DNA of 64,000 nucleotides from Streptomyces sp. NWU339. GTDB lineage: Bacteria; Actinomycetota; Actinomycetes; Streptomycetales; Streptomycetaceae. Of this stretch, positions 54,624 to 64,000 are shown one piece after another. The number at the start of each line of letters is the position of its first letter. Position 1 is the first letter of the stretch. Under the pieces are notes generated by a model. The model searched no databases, was not told the origin of the DNA, and saw only the letters and a list, made by a program, of their open reading frames with translations. The translations under genes and the position numbers were made by a program. The DNA is taken from the NCBI RefSeq assembly GCF_003143855.1, contig NZ_QFRK01000015.1, positions 26,444 to 90,443 of the forward strand, given 5' to 3'.

Positions 54624-55091
54624 TCAGGCGGCGGTCTCGGCGGCGGGACGCTTGAGCATCAGGCCGGCGCGCGCGCAGTCGCAGACGACCTCGTCGCGCT
54701 GGTTGATGCCGTAGTGCCGGAACTGGACGATTCCCGAGTCGTCGCGGCTGCGGGACTCCCGCTTGCTCACGATCTCGGTGCGCACCCGGACGGTGTCGCC
54801 GTGGAACAGCGGCTTGGGGAAGGTGATCTCGCTGAAGCCGAGGTTTCCGAGCGTGGTGCCCTGGGTGGTGTCCTGCATGGAGATGCCGGTCACCAGGCCG
54901 AGGGTGTAGAGGCTGTTGACGATCCGCTGGCCGTAGATGCTGTCCTTGGCGTACTCCGCATCGAGGTGGAGTGGCGCCAGATTGAGTGTCAGGGCGCAGA
55001 AGGTGATGTTGTCGCTCTCGGAGATGGTGCGGCGGGTCTGGTGCTCGATCACCATGCCGGGTTCGAACTCTTCGAAGTAAAGGCCGGGCAT
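54624..55091 (-). CDS. MaoC-family hydratase
   Basis: The 155-residue hot-dog protein has the (R)-hydratase features YFEEFEPGMVIEHQTRRTISESDNITFCALTLNLAPLHLDAEYA (Asp/His pair) and IVNSLYTLGLVTGISM. This branch, beside a CitE-like lyase, resembles mesaconyl- or itaconyl-CoA hydratases. GAGGAA precedes ATG 55091. It probably hydrates the unsaturated diacid-type CoA that the lyase then splits. Confidence 0.92.
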   Translation of the reverse strand: MPGLYFEEFEPGMVIEHQTRRTISESDNITFCALTLNLAPLHLDAEYAKDSIYGQRIVNSLYTLGLVTGISMQDTTQGTTLGNLGFSEITFPKPLFHGDTVRVRTEIVSKRESRSRDDSGIVQFRHYGINQRDEVVCDCARAGLMLKRPAAETAA

Positions 55092-55120
55092 CTTCGTTCC
55101 TCTTTCCTTGGTATACGGCG

Positions 55121-56029
55121 TCAGTTGGCGGCGGCGTCGCCGCGCTCGGCGATGAGGCGGCTGTAGGCGAGCACCTCGCGGGCGGTCTTGATGTGGGCGT
55201 AGTCGACGTGCATGCCCTCGTAGAGCACGGCTGCGGCGCCCGTGGCCTCGGCCTCCTCGAAGGCGGCGATCATGCCTTCGTAGAACTCGACTTCGGACTT
55301 CGAGGGGCTGAAGACCTCGTTGGCCACCGCGATGTGCGAGGGATGGATGAGGACCTGGCCGCGGAAGCCGAGTTCGCGGTTCTGCTCGGAGAAGAGGCGT
55401 GCGCCGTCCGGGTCGGCGAGGTCCTGCCACACGCCGACCAGCGGGAACTCCAGGCCGGCGGTGCGGGCCGCCAGGACGGCGCGGCTGCGCAGGTAGAGGG
55501 TCTCCAGGCCCTCGGGGGTGAACTGGAAACCGATGGAGCGGGACACGTCGGCGTCCCTGGCGGTGCCGGCGAAGAGCGTCGCCACCCGCGGGGAGGCCTT
55601 GGCCATCTGCTCGCAGCTCGCGTACGCCTCCGCCGTCTCGAGGTTGACGATGAACTCCACCGAGCCGGGTTCGACGCCGTTCTTCCGCTCGAAGTGGGTC
55701 ACCAGGGCGTCGAACCTGATGATGTCCTCCGGTCCGAAGGTCTTCGGCAGGCTCAGCCCGTCCAGGCCCGGCACGACCACCGCGGCGATGTCGTCGCCGG
55801 CGATTCCGGTGTCCAGTGCGTTGACCCGTACGTACACACCGGCCTGGGAACCGGTCTCGTGGAGACGGGCGACCGAGCGGGCGACCTCGGCCCTCGCCTC
55901 GTCCTTCAGGTCGGCCGGGACCGAGTCCTCCAGGTCGAGGATCACACCGTCGGCGCCGGCGGCCAGGGCCTTCTCCACCCAGGTGCCACGGTGGCCGGGC
56001 ACGAAGAGAACGGAGCGCATGGGCTTCAT
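55121..56029 (-). CDS. HpcH/HpaI aldolase, citrate lyase beta-like (malyl/citramalyl-CoA lyase type)
   Basis: The 302-residue TIM-barrel lyase has the CitE features RSVLFVPGHRGTWVEKALAAGADGVILDLEDSVP (metal and substrate residues), VYVRVNALDT, FIVNLETAEAY (metal Glu), and GFRGQVLIHPSHIAVANEVF. It probably performs retro-aldol cleavage of a malyl-, methylmalyl- or citramalyl-CoA to give acetyl-CoA or propionyl-CoA and a 2-oxoacid. AAGGAG precedes ATG 56029. Site B lies 25 bases upstream, so this is the first gene of the long operon. Confidence 0.92.
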   Translation of the reverse strand: MKPMRSVLFVPGHRGTWVEKALAAGADGVILDLEDSVPADLKDEARAEVARSVARLHETGSQAGVYVRVNALDTGIAGDDIAAVVVPGLDGLSLPKTFGPEDIIRFDALVTHFERKNGVEPGSVEFIVNLETAEAYASCEQMAKASPRVATLFAGTARDADVSRSIGFQFTPEGLETLYLRSRAVLAARTAGLEFPLVGVWQDLADPDGARLFSEQNRELGFRGQVLIHPSHIAVANEVFSPSKSEVEFYEGMIAAFEEAEATGAAAVLYEGMHVDYAHIKTAREVLAYSRLIAERGDAAAN

Positions 56030-56054
56030 CGAGAACTCCTTGTCATCCGCGCAG

Positions 56055-56076
56055 CATACATAATATATCCTGCACG
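56055..56076 (-). promoter_or_regulatory. Island operator candidate, site B (upstream of the lyase operon)
   Basis: Coding-strand pattern: CGTGCA, GG, ATATATTA, T, GTATG. It agrees with site C at 19 of 22 positions. It ends 25 bases before the lyase start codon, a typical repressor position. Confidence 0.65.
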
Positions 56077-56088
56077 ACTCCTGTTCAA

Positions 56089-56104
56089 AATATCATGCAT
56101 TTTC
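56089..56104 (-). promoter_or_regulatory. Possible secondary operator half next to site B
   Basis: Coding strand AAAATGCATGATATT resembles the TGCATCATATATT half of site C (TGCAT then an AT-rich run). It lies 12 bases upstream of site B and overlaps the end of the MFS gene. A second half-site could give cooperative binding; the match is short. Confidence 0.35.
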
Positions 56105-57353
56105 AGTGGTGACGTGGGTCACTTCGGGGAGAGGGTGCATCGGACGTCTGCACCGGTGAGCCCAGGTCGGGCACGGACGTGGCCTCGATCCGTCGTGCGA
56201 TGCCGCACACAGCCAAGGCCGCGAACGCCAGAACCGCCGCGGCGCCCAGCCAGGCCCCTGTGAACGACAGGTGCGTGACCGCCAGTCCGAAGACAGCAGG
56301 GCCCAGCAGGCCCCCCAGGAAGGTGCCGCTCTGCAGACGGGTCGTGGTGTGTAGGAGGTGCCTCGGATACAACTGGATCGCCGCGTGGTGCAGCAGTCCT
56401 GGCCACGCCCAGCCCAGGCCGAATGTCACCACCGCGGCCGCGCCGACCGCGAGCGTGCCCCGGCCCAGCGCCAGACCGACCATGCCGAGGCTGCCGGTCA
56501 CCAGGCTGATGACGACCCCGGCGAGATGGAGCTTCGGACGTGGCAGATGGTCGGACACCACACCGACGACGATGCGCGCTCCCATCCCTAGCCAGGACCC
56601 CACCGCCAGGAAGACGGCCGCGGCACCGGCCGCGACACCACCGTGGACCATGCCCTCGACCAGAAACGGCGGGAGGACGGCCCCGCCCGAGGCTGCCAGG
56701 AGACCCGCGGTTGCCAGCAGCCGCAAGCCCCGAGCCTCCCCCGCACTGTCACCGGCGTGGGGTGGCTGCGGCGTCTCGGGCGCGGACCGGGCGCTGCGCC
56801 CGATCCAGCCCAGGGCAGCAGCGGTGGCCAGGCACAGGACGGAGTATCCGGCGTACACCGTCTGCCAGTCGTGCCCGTGGCCGACCACGAGGTAGGCCGC
56901 CAGCGCGGCCAGCGACGCACCGCCCGGTACGGCCGACATCCGCACCCCGAAGGCGAGGCCCCGTCGGTGTGAGGGGACCACGCGGGCGATGAGGAGGTTG
57001 ACGGCCGGCGTGGAGAATCCGTTCGCGGCCCCGCATATCCCGGCCGCCGCGAAGAGCTGCCAACGGCCGCTCCACAGCGCAACCGTGACGGCGACCGCGG
57101 CGCACAGCGCGAGACCGAGGCGGATCAGCGCGAGCTGGCCCCACCGGGTCATCAGCCGCCCGGCGAGCTGGGCGACCAGTGCCGAGGCGAGGTAGAAGCC
57201 GGCGAAGCTGAAGCCCACGTCGCTCGCGGTGAAGGCGAAGTCCTCGCGGATCGCGAACACCAGGGCGCCGGGCAGCGGGCCGACCATGCCGATGACGGCG
57301 CTCGCCAGTCCCGGTAGGACGACGAGCGCCGCCGTTCGCGGTGCGGCTGCCAT
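56103..57353 (-). CDS. Major facilitator superfamily transporter
   Basis: The 416-residue carrier has about 12 membrane helices with a central cytosolic loop (residues ~190-215) and the motif-A-like LAGRLMTRWGQLALIR between helices 2 and 3. The last helices are followed by a Pro/Arg/Asp tail. Substrate type cannot be read from sequence; the context suggests a carboxylic acid or drug-like compound of the island. It begins 2 bases after the permease stop codon, so it belongs to the transport operon. Confidence 0.88.
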   Translation of the reverse strand: MAAAPRTAALVVLPGLASAVIGMVGPLPGALVFAIREDFAFTASDVGFSFAGFYLASALVAQLAGRLMTRWGQLALIRLGLALCAAVAVTVALWSGRWQLFAAAGICGAANGFSTPAVNLLIARVVPSHRRGLAFGVRMSAVPGGASLAALAAYLVVGHGHDWQTVYAGYSVLCLATAAALGWIGRSARSAPETPQPPHAGDSAGEARGLRLLATAGLLAASGGAVLPPFLVEGMVHGGVAAGAAAVFLAVGSWLGMGARIVVGVVSDHLPRPKLHLAGVVISLVTGSLGMVGLALGRGTLAVGAAAVVTFGLGWAWPGLLHHAAIQLYPRHLLHTTTRLQSGTFLGGLLGPAVFGLAVTHLSFTGAWLGAAAVLAFAALAVCGIARRIEATSVPDLGSPVQTSDAPSPRSDPRHH

Positions 57354-57355
57354 CG

Positions 57356-59090
57356 TCAGAGCCGCTCGAGCGCCCGGCGGCCGCCGAACACCATCGCCAG
57401 CACGACACCGAGACCGGTCACCACGGTCATCAGCAGGGCGATCACAGCGACCTGGGAGTAGGTGCCGCCGTTGTACTCGTCGAAGAGGACCACGGACAGC
57501 ACCTTGGTCGTCGGCCCGCGCAGCAGCAGCGAGACGCCGAACTCGTGGGTGAGCAGCACGAAGATGATCGCCGTCGAGGAGGCGATGCCCGCCCGCGCGA
57601 GCGGCAGCAGCACCTGGAAGAAGGTGCGGAGCGGGTGTGCCCCGCTGACCTGCGATGCCTCGAGCGTCGGGCGGCCCAGCGACATGATCGTGGCCAGCTG
57701 GTAGCGCACGGAGTACGGCAGCATGATCGTCACGTACGCGATGATCAGGCTCGTCTGGCTGCCGTAGAGACCGATGCCCGGATGCGAGAACGCGAAGAGG
57801 AAGCCGAAGCCGAGCAGCGCCGCCGGCACGGTCAGCGGCATGTTCGCCACCAGGTCGAGGACGGCCGGGACCGGGCGCCACATGCGGTCCCGGTTGTAGA
57901 TGGCCAGCGAGATCAGCATGCCGAGCGGGATGACGATCGCCACGCCGCTCAGGGCCACGGTGAGCGTCGTGGTGAGGGCCTGCAGGATCTGCGGGTCGTT
58001 CAGCACGGTCGAGAAGTGCTGGAGCGTCATGTCGCCGAAGGAGAGCTTGCCGCTCCAGTACGGCGAAAGGCCGACGAAGGCGATCGCCAGCACCGGCAGG
58101 AACGCGGCGATCGTCGTGTACGCCAGCACGATGCAGGCCGACACCGCGCTGCCCGCACGGGTCAGCTGGCGGTTGTCGAGGGAGGAGGCGCCCTGCCCCA
58201 CGAAGCGGTTCTGGTTTCCCAGCGAACGGGTCTGGAAGATCACCAGGAGGACGGCCAGCAGGAGCAGCGGTGTGCCGAGTGCGGAGGCGAGCGGGTAGTC
58301 GACCGGGTACTCCGCGCTCAGCGTGTACATCTTGGTCGTCACGACGTCCAGGCCCTCGCGGCGGCCGAGCAGCAGCGGGCCGGTGAACTGGCCCAGCGAC
58401 AGGAGGAAGACCACCACGGAGGAGTAGACGAGCGTGGGGCGCAGCAGCGGCAGGGTGATCGTGAACAGCGCCCGGATCGGGCCTGCTCCGTTCACGCGGG
58501 CGGCGAGCGCGTAGTCGGAGCCGAGGTTGCGCAGGCCGGTGTAGACGAACAGGTAGACGAACGCCGCCAGGTGGGTGCCCGTGTACACGATGATCCACTC
58601 GAACGTGTAGACGTTGATCGGCCCCGAGCTCCCGCCGAAGAACGGCGTGGCGCGCAGCAGCGTGTTGACGTAGCCGTTCTCCGGGGAGAAGAGGAACACG
58701 AAGCCGACGACGTGCGCGACGGCCGGCACCACCATCGGCAGCACGGGCAGGAACTCGAGCTTCTTCCGCAGCCGCGGCCGCATCGAGTACGACGCGAGGG
58801 CCAGCACCGTCCCGAGCACCATGCCGACGGCCAGCGCACCGAGCCCGAGGCTCAGCGTGTCGACCGCGATGTCCTGCAGGTCGGACATGCCGACGAGGCG
58901 GCGCATGCCGTCGGCGCCGTCGCTCCATGCCTGCCACTGCAGGGGGATCAGGGGGGCCATGACCAGGGCGGTGGTCACGACCGTCAGCAGGACCCATGGC
59001 CAGTGCGGGCGGGCGGCCCGGGCCGCCCGGGTCATCGCGGCGCCGGGGCTCGGTTGGTCGGCCGCCTCCGATGCCGGACGGGTCTGCAGT

Positions 59091-59101
<11 letters not shown>
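57356..59101 (-). CDS. Fused ABC transporter permease (two permease halves)
   Basis: The 581-residue protein has about 12 helices and two EAA-type coupling loops: AARVNGAGPIRALFTITLPLLRPTL and QVSGAHPLRTFFQVLLPLARAGI. Fused permeases of this arrangement occur in Fe(III), thiamin and 2-aminoethylphosphonate/organic-acid importers. ATG 59101 (GGAGGG upstream) is preferred; longer in-frame reading overlaps the ATPase gene. It overlaps that gene by 11 bases. Confidence 0.92.
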
Positions 59102-60278
<1,177 letters not shown>

Positions 60279-60601
60279 GGCGGTGTCCTCCTGGGGGCGG
60301 TCGGGTGTGCGCGGCGACTCCGGAGCGCCCGGAATCCGTGCATCATGTATGTGCTGGGTTTATGCGCTGCCGCTGGAAAGAAGCGCGGGCGGTTCAGGTG
60401 GGCCGGCCGGCGGCGCGGCACAGCGGCGGGCGGATGTCCGTGTTCTTCGCGGGCCGTGGGAACCCTCGGTCAGGGCTTTTGGTGTCCGCGCCGCGAGCGC
60501 TCGACGGTGTGCGTCGTACCGCGTGCGTCGACTCGATGCGGGTGGTCCGGGCCGACGGGCGTTGCGAGAGCTGTCATGTTGTACGTGCTCGATCCGGTTG
60601 T
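60279..60601. other. 323-bp non-coding stretch
   Basis: Between the ATPase start and the uncertain ORF. Apart from site D I see no gene or strong structure. Confidence 0.4.
60337..60351. promoter_or_regulatory. Island operator candidate, site D (upstream of ABC ATPase)
   Basis: Plus strand CGTGCATCATGTATG matches the outer parts of site C (CGTGCATCAT and GTATG) with the central AT block missing, and in the opposite orientation. The strong 10-base match upstream of a transport gene supports it, but the missing centre lowers confidence. Confidence 0.4.
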
Positions 60602-61003
60602 TCAGCCGGACCGGCTCCTTGCCGCGGAAGCGGCGCCGAACGCCGAGCGGGCGTAGCCGGCGACAGGGGCGAGCTTCATCCCGCCTTCGGTCATGTCGCG
60701 GGCGTCGGCCATGGCTTTGCCGATGCGGCAGGTCACCTCGTGGACGACCGCGGCCGCTTCGTTCAACTTTCTGCCGGTGACGGCGCCGCTCTCGTCGGCT
60801 GCCGGGGCACCGGGAAGGACGTACGGCGAGACAGGGTCCGCAGGGCAGCACCGCGTCGAAGCCAGGAGCGCTGACGACTTCGGTGTGCGCGAACACAGGA
60901 CCCACAGGCGACGAGTGGCCGGGTGTGCCGAACGCTGCGGCGTCGCGTCCGTGTCCGCGGTGGCGGTGAACCCGCCGAGTGGTTCGGTGAGGGTCTCGTT
61001 CAT
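60602..61003 (-). CDS. Hypothetical 133-residue protein, uncertain
   Basis: The frame starts MNETLTEPLGGFTATADTD and ends AGYARSAFGAASAARSRSG. First and last thirds have typical Streptomyces codon use. The middle third has many A/T third positions and a different frame there reads FAHTEVVSAPGFDAVLPC, so the gene may be a degraded remnant. No family recognised. It interrupts the binding-protein to ATPase order of the transporter operon. Confidence 0.3.
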   Translation of the reverse strand: MNETLTEPLGGFTATADTDATPQRSAHPATRRLWVLCSRTPKSSALLASTRCCPADPVSPYVLPGAPAADESGAVTGRKLNEAAAVVHEVTCRIGKAMADARDMTEGGMKLAPVAGYARSAFGAASAARSRSG

Positions 61004-61044
61004 GTCTGCCGCGTCCCTGCCGGAGTGCCCTGCGTGCTACGGGG

Positions 61045-62073
61045 TCAGCCGAACCACTTCTTGAACTTCTTGTTGGCTTCCTCGATGCGTTCCGGGGTGT
61101 ACGAGGAGGAGTCGAGCATCGTCGCGTCCTCGGGCAGCTCGATGGCGCCCTCGACACCATCGCGTCCGGCGGCACCGAAGCCGTCGCCGTTGACCGCGGC
61201 TTGGCCCTTCTCGGACATCAGAAAGTCAAGGAAGACGCGTGCGGAGTTGGGCCGCCGGCTCTTGTCGAGGGCCGCGGCCCCCCACTCGATCCAGTAACTG
61301 GGATGGGGCACGATCGCCTCGATCGGCGCGCCCTGTTCCTGCATCTGCTTCACCGTGGAGGGGGTGGATATGTTGGTCACGCCGATCTCCCCCGAGGCGA
61401 CGGCCTGCGTCATCGTGACGACCGAGGGGTAGAACTTGGGGCTGAGCTTGCCGCTCTTCACCAAGTGCTCCTCGCCCAGCTCCTTCTCCTGGAAGTCCAG
61501 GTAGCCGGCGATCGAGGTGGTGACGTCGGTGCGCAGGCCGAGCTTGCCCTTGACCGAGGGATCGACGGTGTCTTCCCATGTCTTGAAGCCCTTGGGGAAG
61601 ATTTCCTTGTTCCACACGATCATCGAGTAGGGGAGGGCAGACGGAAGGATCGCCTCGTTCTTCACCGCCCACGCGTCGTCGTGCCAGCCCTTGAGCGACG
61701 GACCGTCGGCCTCGAGGAACGCGCCCTTCTGGTTGGTGAACCACGCCGGGTCGCTGTAGAGGAAGACGTCCGCCCCTTCCGCCTTCGACTTGATCTCCGA
61801 CTCGACCCGTGCCGGCAGCTCACCCGCGCCGCGGGTGAGATTGACGGTGATCTCCGGGTACTCCTTCTTGAAGGCGGCGACGAGGCGCTTGTTCTGGACA
61901 TCCGGCATCACCGAATAGAAGCTGACGCTGCCCTCTTCCTCCGCGGCCGCGACCACGTCCTCCCAGGGACCCTCGACCACCGTGCCCTCGGCGCCGCCGC
62001 ACGCTGTGAGCCCACTGGTACTCAGCAGAACGGCCAGGCCTGCGGCCGCGCGCCGCACCGAAGCGTGCTTCAT
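61045..62073 (-). CDS. ABC transporter substrate-binding lipoprotein (Fe(III)/organic-acid type)
   Basis: The 342-residue protein has a lipobox GLTACG (Cys about 25) and an extracellular family-1 binding domain: SVSFYSVMPDVQNKRLVAAFKKEYPEITVNLTRGAGELPARVESEIKSKAEGADVFLYSDPAWF, YSMIVWNKEIFPKGFKTWEDTV and VTNISTPSTVKQMQEQGAPI. This fold delivers ferric ion, phosphonates or small acids to fused-permease importers. GGAGG precedes ATG 62073. Site C lies 40 bases upstream. Confidence 0.92.
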   Translation of the reverse strand: MKHASVRRAAAGLAVLLSTSGLTACGGAEGTVVEGPWEDVVAAAEEEGSVSFYSVMPDVQNKRLVAAFKKEYPEITVNLTRGAGELPARVESEIKSKAEGADVFLYSDPAWFTNQKGAFLEADGPSLKGWHDDAWAVKNEAILPSALPYSMIVWNKEIFPKGFKTWEDTVDPSVKGKLGLRTDVTTSIAGYLDFQEKELGEEHLVKSGKLSPKFYPSVVTMTQAVASGEIGVTNISTPSTVKQMQEQGAPIEAIVPHPSYWIEWGAAALDKSRRPNSARVFLDFLMSEKGQAAVNGDGFGAAGRDGVEGAIELPEDATMLDSSSYTPERIEEANKKFKKWFG

Positions 62074-62112
62074 GTTTCCTCCATGTGTCCACAGCTGCAC
62101 ATTACCGCGTAA

Positions 62113-62134
62113 CATACTTAATATATGATGCACG
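62113..62134 (-). promoter_or_regulatory. Island operator candidate, site C (upstream of binding protein)
   Basis: Coding-strand pattern: CGTGCA, TC, ATATATTA, A, GTATG. It is 19/22 identical to site B and lies in the leader of the ABC binding-protein gene, a strongly AT-rich patch. It is the best copy of the motif. Confidence 0.65.
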
Positions 62135-62334
62135 TCAAGGCTTTGAGTCGAACCGACAGCCAATCCGCGGGGTAATCCAGCGCAGCAGAATTGCAGTACT
62201 GATCGGGCAGTTGCTGAAGCGTTCAGGAGAACGGCTCGCGGTCAAGGCCGCACCCGCGAACCTCGGAGTTCATGGGCCTCCTTGATGCGCCCCTGTCAGC
62301 CGAGGGCCGCTTCCTCTCTGGTGAGGCCGGCCCG

Positions 62335-63510
62335 TCAGGCGCCCGCGAAAAGCACGCCGGCGTCAAGCAGAGCCTGCACCCGCGCCTCGTCGTACACCTC
62401 CGAGGCAAGCTCCAAGGTGTGCTCCCCCACTCGGGGAGCCTTGCCGGGACGCTCGGGTCGGATGCCGCCGAACCGCCATGGCGGGCGCAGCAGGGAGAGA
62501 CCTTCGCGCTCCGGCTCGACCAGCTCCAGCCACTGGGTCTGAGGGTGCTCGATGAAGCCCGACATGGTGAGCACCGGGGCGAAGGGCACGTCGGCTTCGG
62601 TGAGCCGCTTCTCCCACTCGGCGGACGACTTGGTGACGAACTCCGCCTCGACGATCTCCACGAGCGCGGTGTAGTGCTTCATCCGCAGGTCGTACGTCGT
62701 GAAGCGCGGGTCGTCCGCAAGGTCCGGTCGGTCCATGGCTTCCAGGAGGGCGAGCCAGAACTTCTGCGAGGACGACAGGTGCAGGGCGATGTCGTCGCCA
62801 AGCGCGGTCTTGAGGCAGAAGTTCTGCGCCTGCGGGTGGCGGCTGCCACAGTACGGGTCCTCATGACCGTTGTCGAAGTACTGGGTCATCGCATCGACCG
62901 TGAGGGTGCTGACCGCCTCCATCAGCGATGTCTCCACCCGCTGCCCGCCGCCGGTCGCGGCACGCCCGACCAGAGCGGCAAGCACGCCGGTCAGCGTGGT
63001 GACGCCGGTGATGAGGTCGGCGAGGCATGAACCCGTCAGTGCCGGGCGCCCCGCCTCCCCCAGCACCGTGTACAGGCCGCCGAATGCCTGGCCGATCGTG
63101 TCGTAGGCGGGCCTGTTGCGTAGCGGGCCCCCGTTACCGAACCCGGACGCCGAGGCGTAGACGAGGTCGGGGCGCTGGGCGCGGCACTCCTCCTCCCCCA
63201 GTCCCAGGGCGGCCAGCTTGTCCGGCCGCATGTTCTCCAGGACGACGTCGGTGCGCGGGAGAAGGGCCTTCACCGCCTCGATGCCCTCGGGGCGCTTGAG
63301 GTCGACGGCGAAGCTGCGTTTGCCCGCGTTGTACTGGATGAAGTAGGGGCTGCGGTTGTCGGCTCCCCGCCGGAAGTCCTCACCGTCCCCCGGCTTCTCT
63401 ACCTTGACCACGTCGGCGCCCAGGGCGCACAGCATGGAGCTCGCGTACGGGGCGGATATGTATCCCCCGAACTCCAGGACGCGGATGCCCTTGAGAGGCA
63501 GGTGCTGCAT
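62335..63510 (-). CDS. CaiB/BaiF family CoA-transferase
   Basis: The 391-residue class III CoA-transferase starts KGIRVLEFGGYISAPYASSMLCALGADVVKVEKPGDGEDFR and contains ENMRPDKLAALGLGEEECRAQRPDLVYASASGFG. The catalytic Asp is in GSCLADLITGV. It likely moves CoA from a donor thioester to the incoming acid. It is transcribed toward the binding-protein gene, with a 261-base gap between them. It may form a unit with the SDR upstream. Confidence 0.92.
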   Translation of the reverse strand: MQHLPLKGIRVLEFGGYISAPYASSMLCALGADVVKVEKPGDGEDFRRGADNRSPYFIQYNAGKRSFAVDLKRPEGIEAVKALLPRTDVVLENMRPDKLAALGLGEEECRAQRPDLVYASASGFGNGGPLRNRPAYDTIGQAFGGLYTVLGEAGRPALTGSCLADLITGVTTLTGVLAALVGRAATGGGQRVETSLMEAVSTLTVDAMTQYFDNGHEDPYCGSRHPQAQNFCLKTALGDDIALHLSSSQKFWLALLEAMDRPDLADDPRFTTYDLRMKHYTALVEIVEAEFVTKSSAEWEKRLTEADVPFAPVLTMSGFIEHPQTQWLELVEPEREGLSLLRPPWRFGGIRPERPGKAPRVGEHTLELASEVYDEARVQALLDAGVLFAGA

Positions 63511-63625
63511 CGCTGACCTCGCTCTGACTCAGGCGCCGGCCGACTCGCCGGTCGCACGAGGAAACATGTCGCAAACTTTGCTGGCCGCGGAACCCCCGTA
63601 TCAGGGGCTGAGCCGCCACAGGCTG

Positions 63626-64000
63626 TCAGCCCGTCAGCAGGCTCTGGCCGCCATCGACCACAGGGGGAGGCCCCGTGTTGAACGCGGCCTCGTCGGAGGC
63701 GAGGAACAGAGGGGCATGGGCGACGTCCCAGGCCGTCCCGCCCGGGTGCCGCAGGGGCACGCGGGCATCGCGTTCGGCAACCACCTGCTCCAGGCTTGCC
63801 CCCGATTGCCGCACGCGGGGCTCCATCGCCATCGGCGTCTCCATCAGCCCCGGCAGAACCGCGTTGGCCCGGATGCCGTGCGAGGCGTTGGCCGCGGCCA
63901 CGTGCGGGGGCAGGGAAAGGACACCGGCCTTCGAGATGCGGTGGGCGACGTTCGGGTAGTCGATGAGCACCGCGTTGGAGGCGATGTCGGTGATCACTCC
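63626..64000 (-). CDS. Short-chain dehydrogenase, C-terminal part (runs off the window)
   Basis: The visible 124 residues cover the second half of an SDR: the strand ITDIASNAV, the active-site helix, GIRANAVLPGLMETPM and the end LFLASDEAAFNTGPPPVVDGGQSL. The active-site helix reads VAHRISKAGV: the Lys is there but the catalytic Tyr of YxxxK is His. A single base change (CAC for TAC) explains it. It is either inactive or unusual. The N-terminal cofactor domain lies beyond base 64000. Confidence 0.8.
   Translation of the reverse strand, partial: GVITDIASNAVLIDYPNVAHRISKAGVLSLPPHVAAANASHGIRANAVLPGLMETPMAMEPRVRQSGASLEQVVAERDARVPLRHPGGTAWDVAHAPLFLASDEAAFNTGPPPVVDGGQSLLTG

Noticed and set aside
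56103..58997. Single 964-codon frame covering the MFS and permease genes
   Set aside because: Only the part from 57353 down matches a transporter; the rest is an off-frame reading of the fused permease.

Overview
The window is high-GC DNA with nearly all G or C at third codon positions. It carries a geosmin synthase, a conservon (cvnA-D), an SSI-type protease inhibitor, a gamma-butyrolactone-receptor-like TetR and DUF1707-FHA, TIGR04222 and DUF4349 proteins. This combination points to a Streptomyces chromosome. No rRNA, tRNA or CRISPR array was seen.

Layout. (1) 1-7201: the 3' end of an IS5-family transposase, then treY and treZ (trehalose from alpha-glucan), with an M14 peptidase, an SSI inhibitor and a DUF1707-FHA protein between them. 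(2) 7263-12887: an APH-fold protein lacking key residues, geosmin synthase, a DUF89 phosphatase and an ScbR-like TetR. (3) 13451-18615: a solitary sugar-binding-type lipoprotein and a complete conservon, closed by a 105-bp MITE-like element with perfect 20-bp inverted ends. (4) 18670-22194: an OpuC/ProU-type osmoprotectant ABC transporter. (5) 22355-28031: msrB, murC, a RibD-like reductase, zapE and a slipin. (6) 28125-33618: PhoX-like protein, ArsR/SRPBCC pair with its operator, a polysaccharide deacetylase, a 59-aa double-CxxC protein, a PTH2-like protein, and a GntR regulator with a frameshifted membrane partner. (7) 33867-44151: an MNIO (DUF692) enzyme beside a TIGR04222 membrane protein, a tripeptidyl-aminopeptidase-like hydrolase, hemQ-hemG, a DUF4349 lipoprotein, a CoA-disulfide-reductase-like flavoprotein and a rhomboid protease.

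(8) 44275-64000 reads as an accessory catabolic island in which every gene lies on the minus strand. In order of transcription it holds an SDR, a CaiB/BaiF CoA-transferase, an ABC importer, an MFS carrier, an HpcH/HpaI (CitE-like) lyase, a MaoC hydratase, an AMP-forming acyl-CoA synthetase, an acyl-CoA dehydrogenase, an SDR, a thiolase, a second CaiB-type enzyme, an enoyl-CoA hydratase, an ADP-forming-type CoA ligase alpha subunit, a GntR/FCD regulator and a luciferase-like oxidoreductase. Most junctions are 4-bp overlaps or short gaps. Together they could import an organic acid, convert it to a CoA thioester, and degrade it by beta-oxidation-like and retro-aldol steps.

The best candidate for something undescribed is the island's control. 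An AT-rich motif recurs upstream of the lyase operon, the ABC binding protein, the ABC ATPase and the GntR gene. Two copies agree at 19 of 22 positions, which suggests a dedicated regulon with an unknown inducer. A second candidate is the MNIO/TIGR04222 pair, where the membrane partner lacks any cysteine-rich tail.
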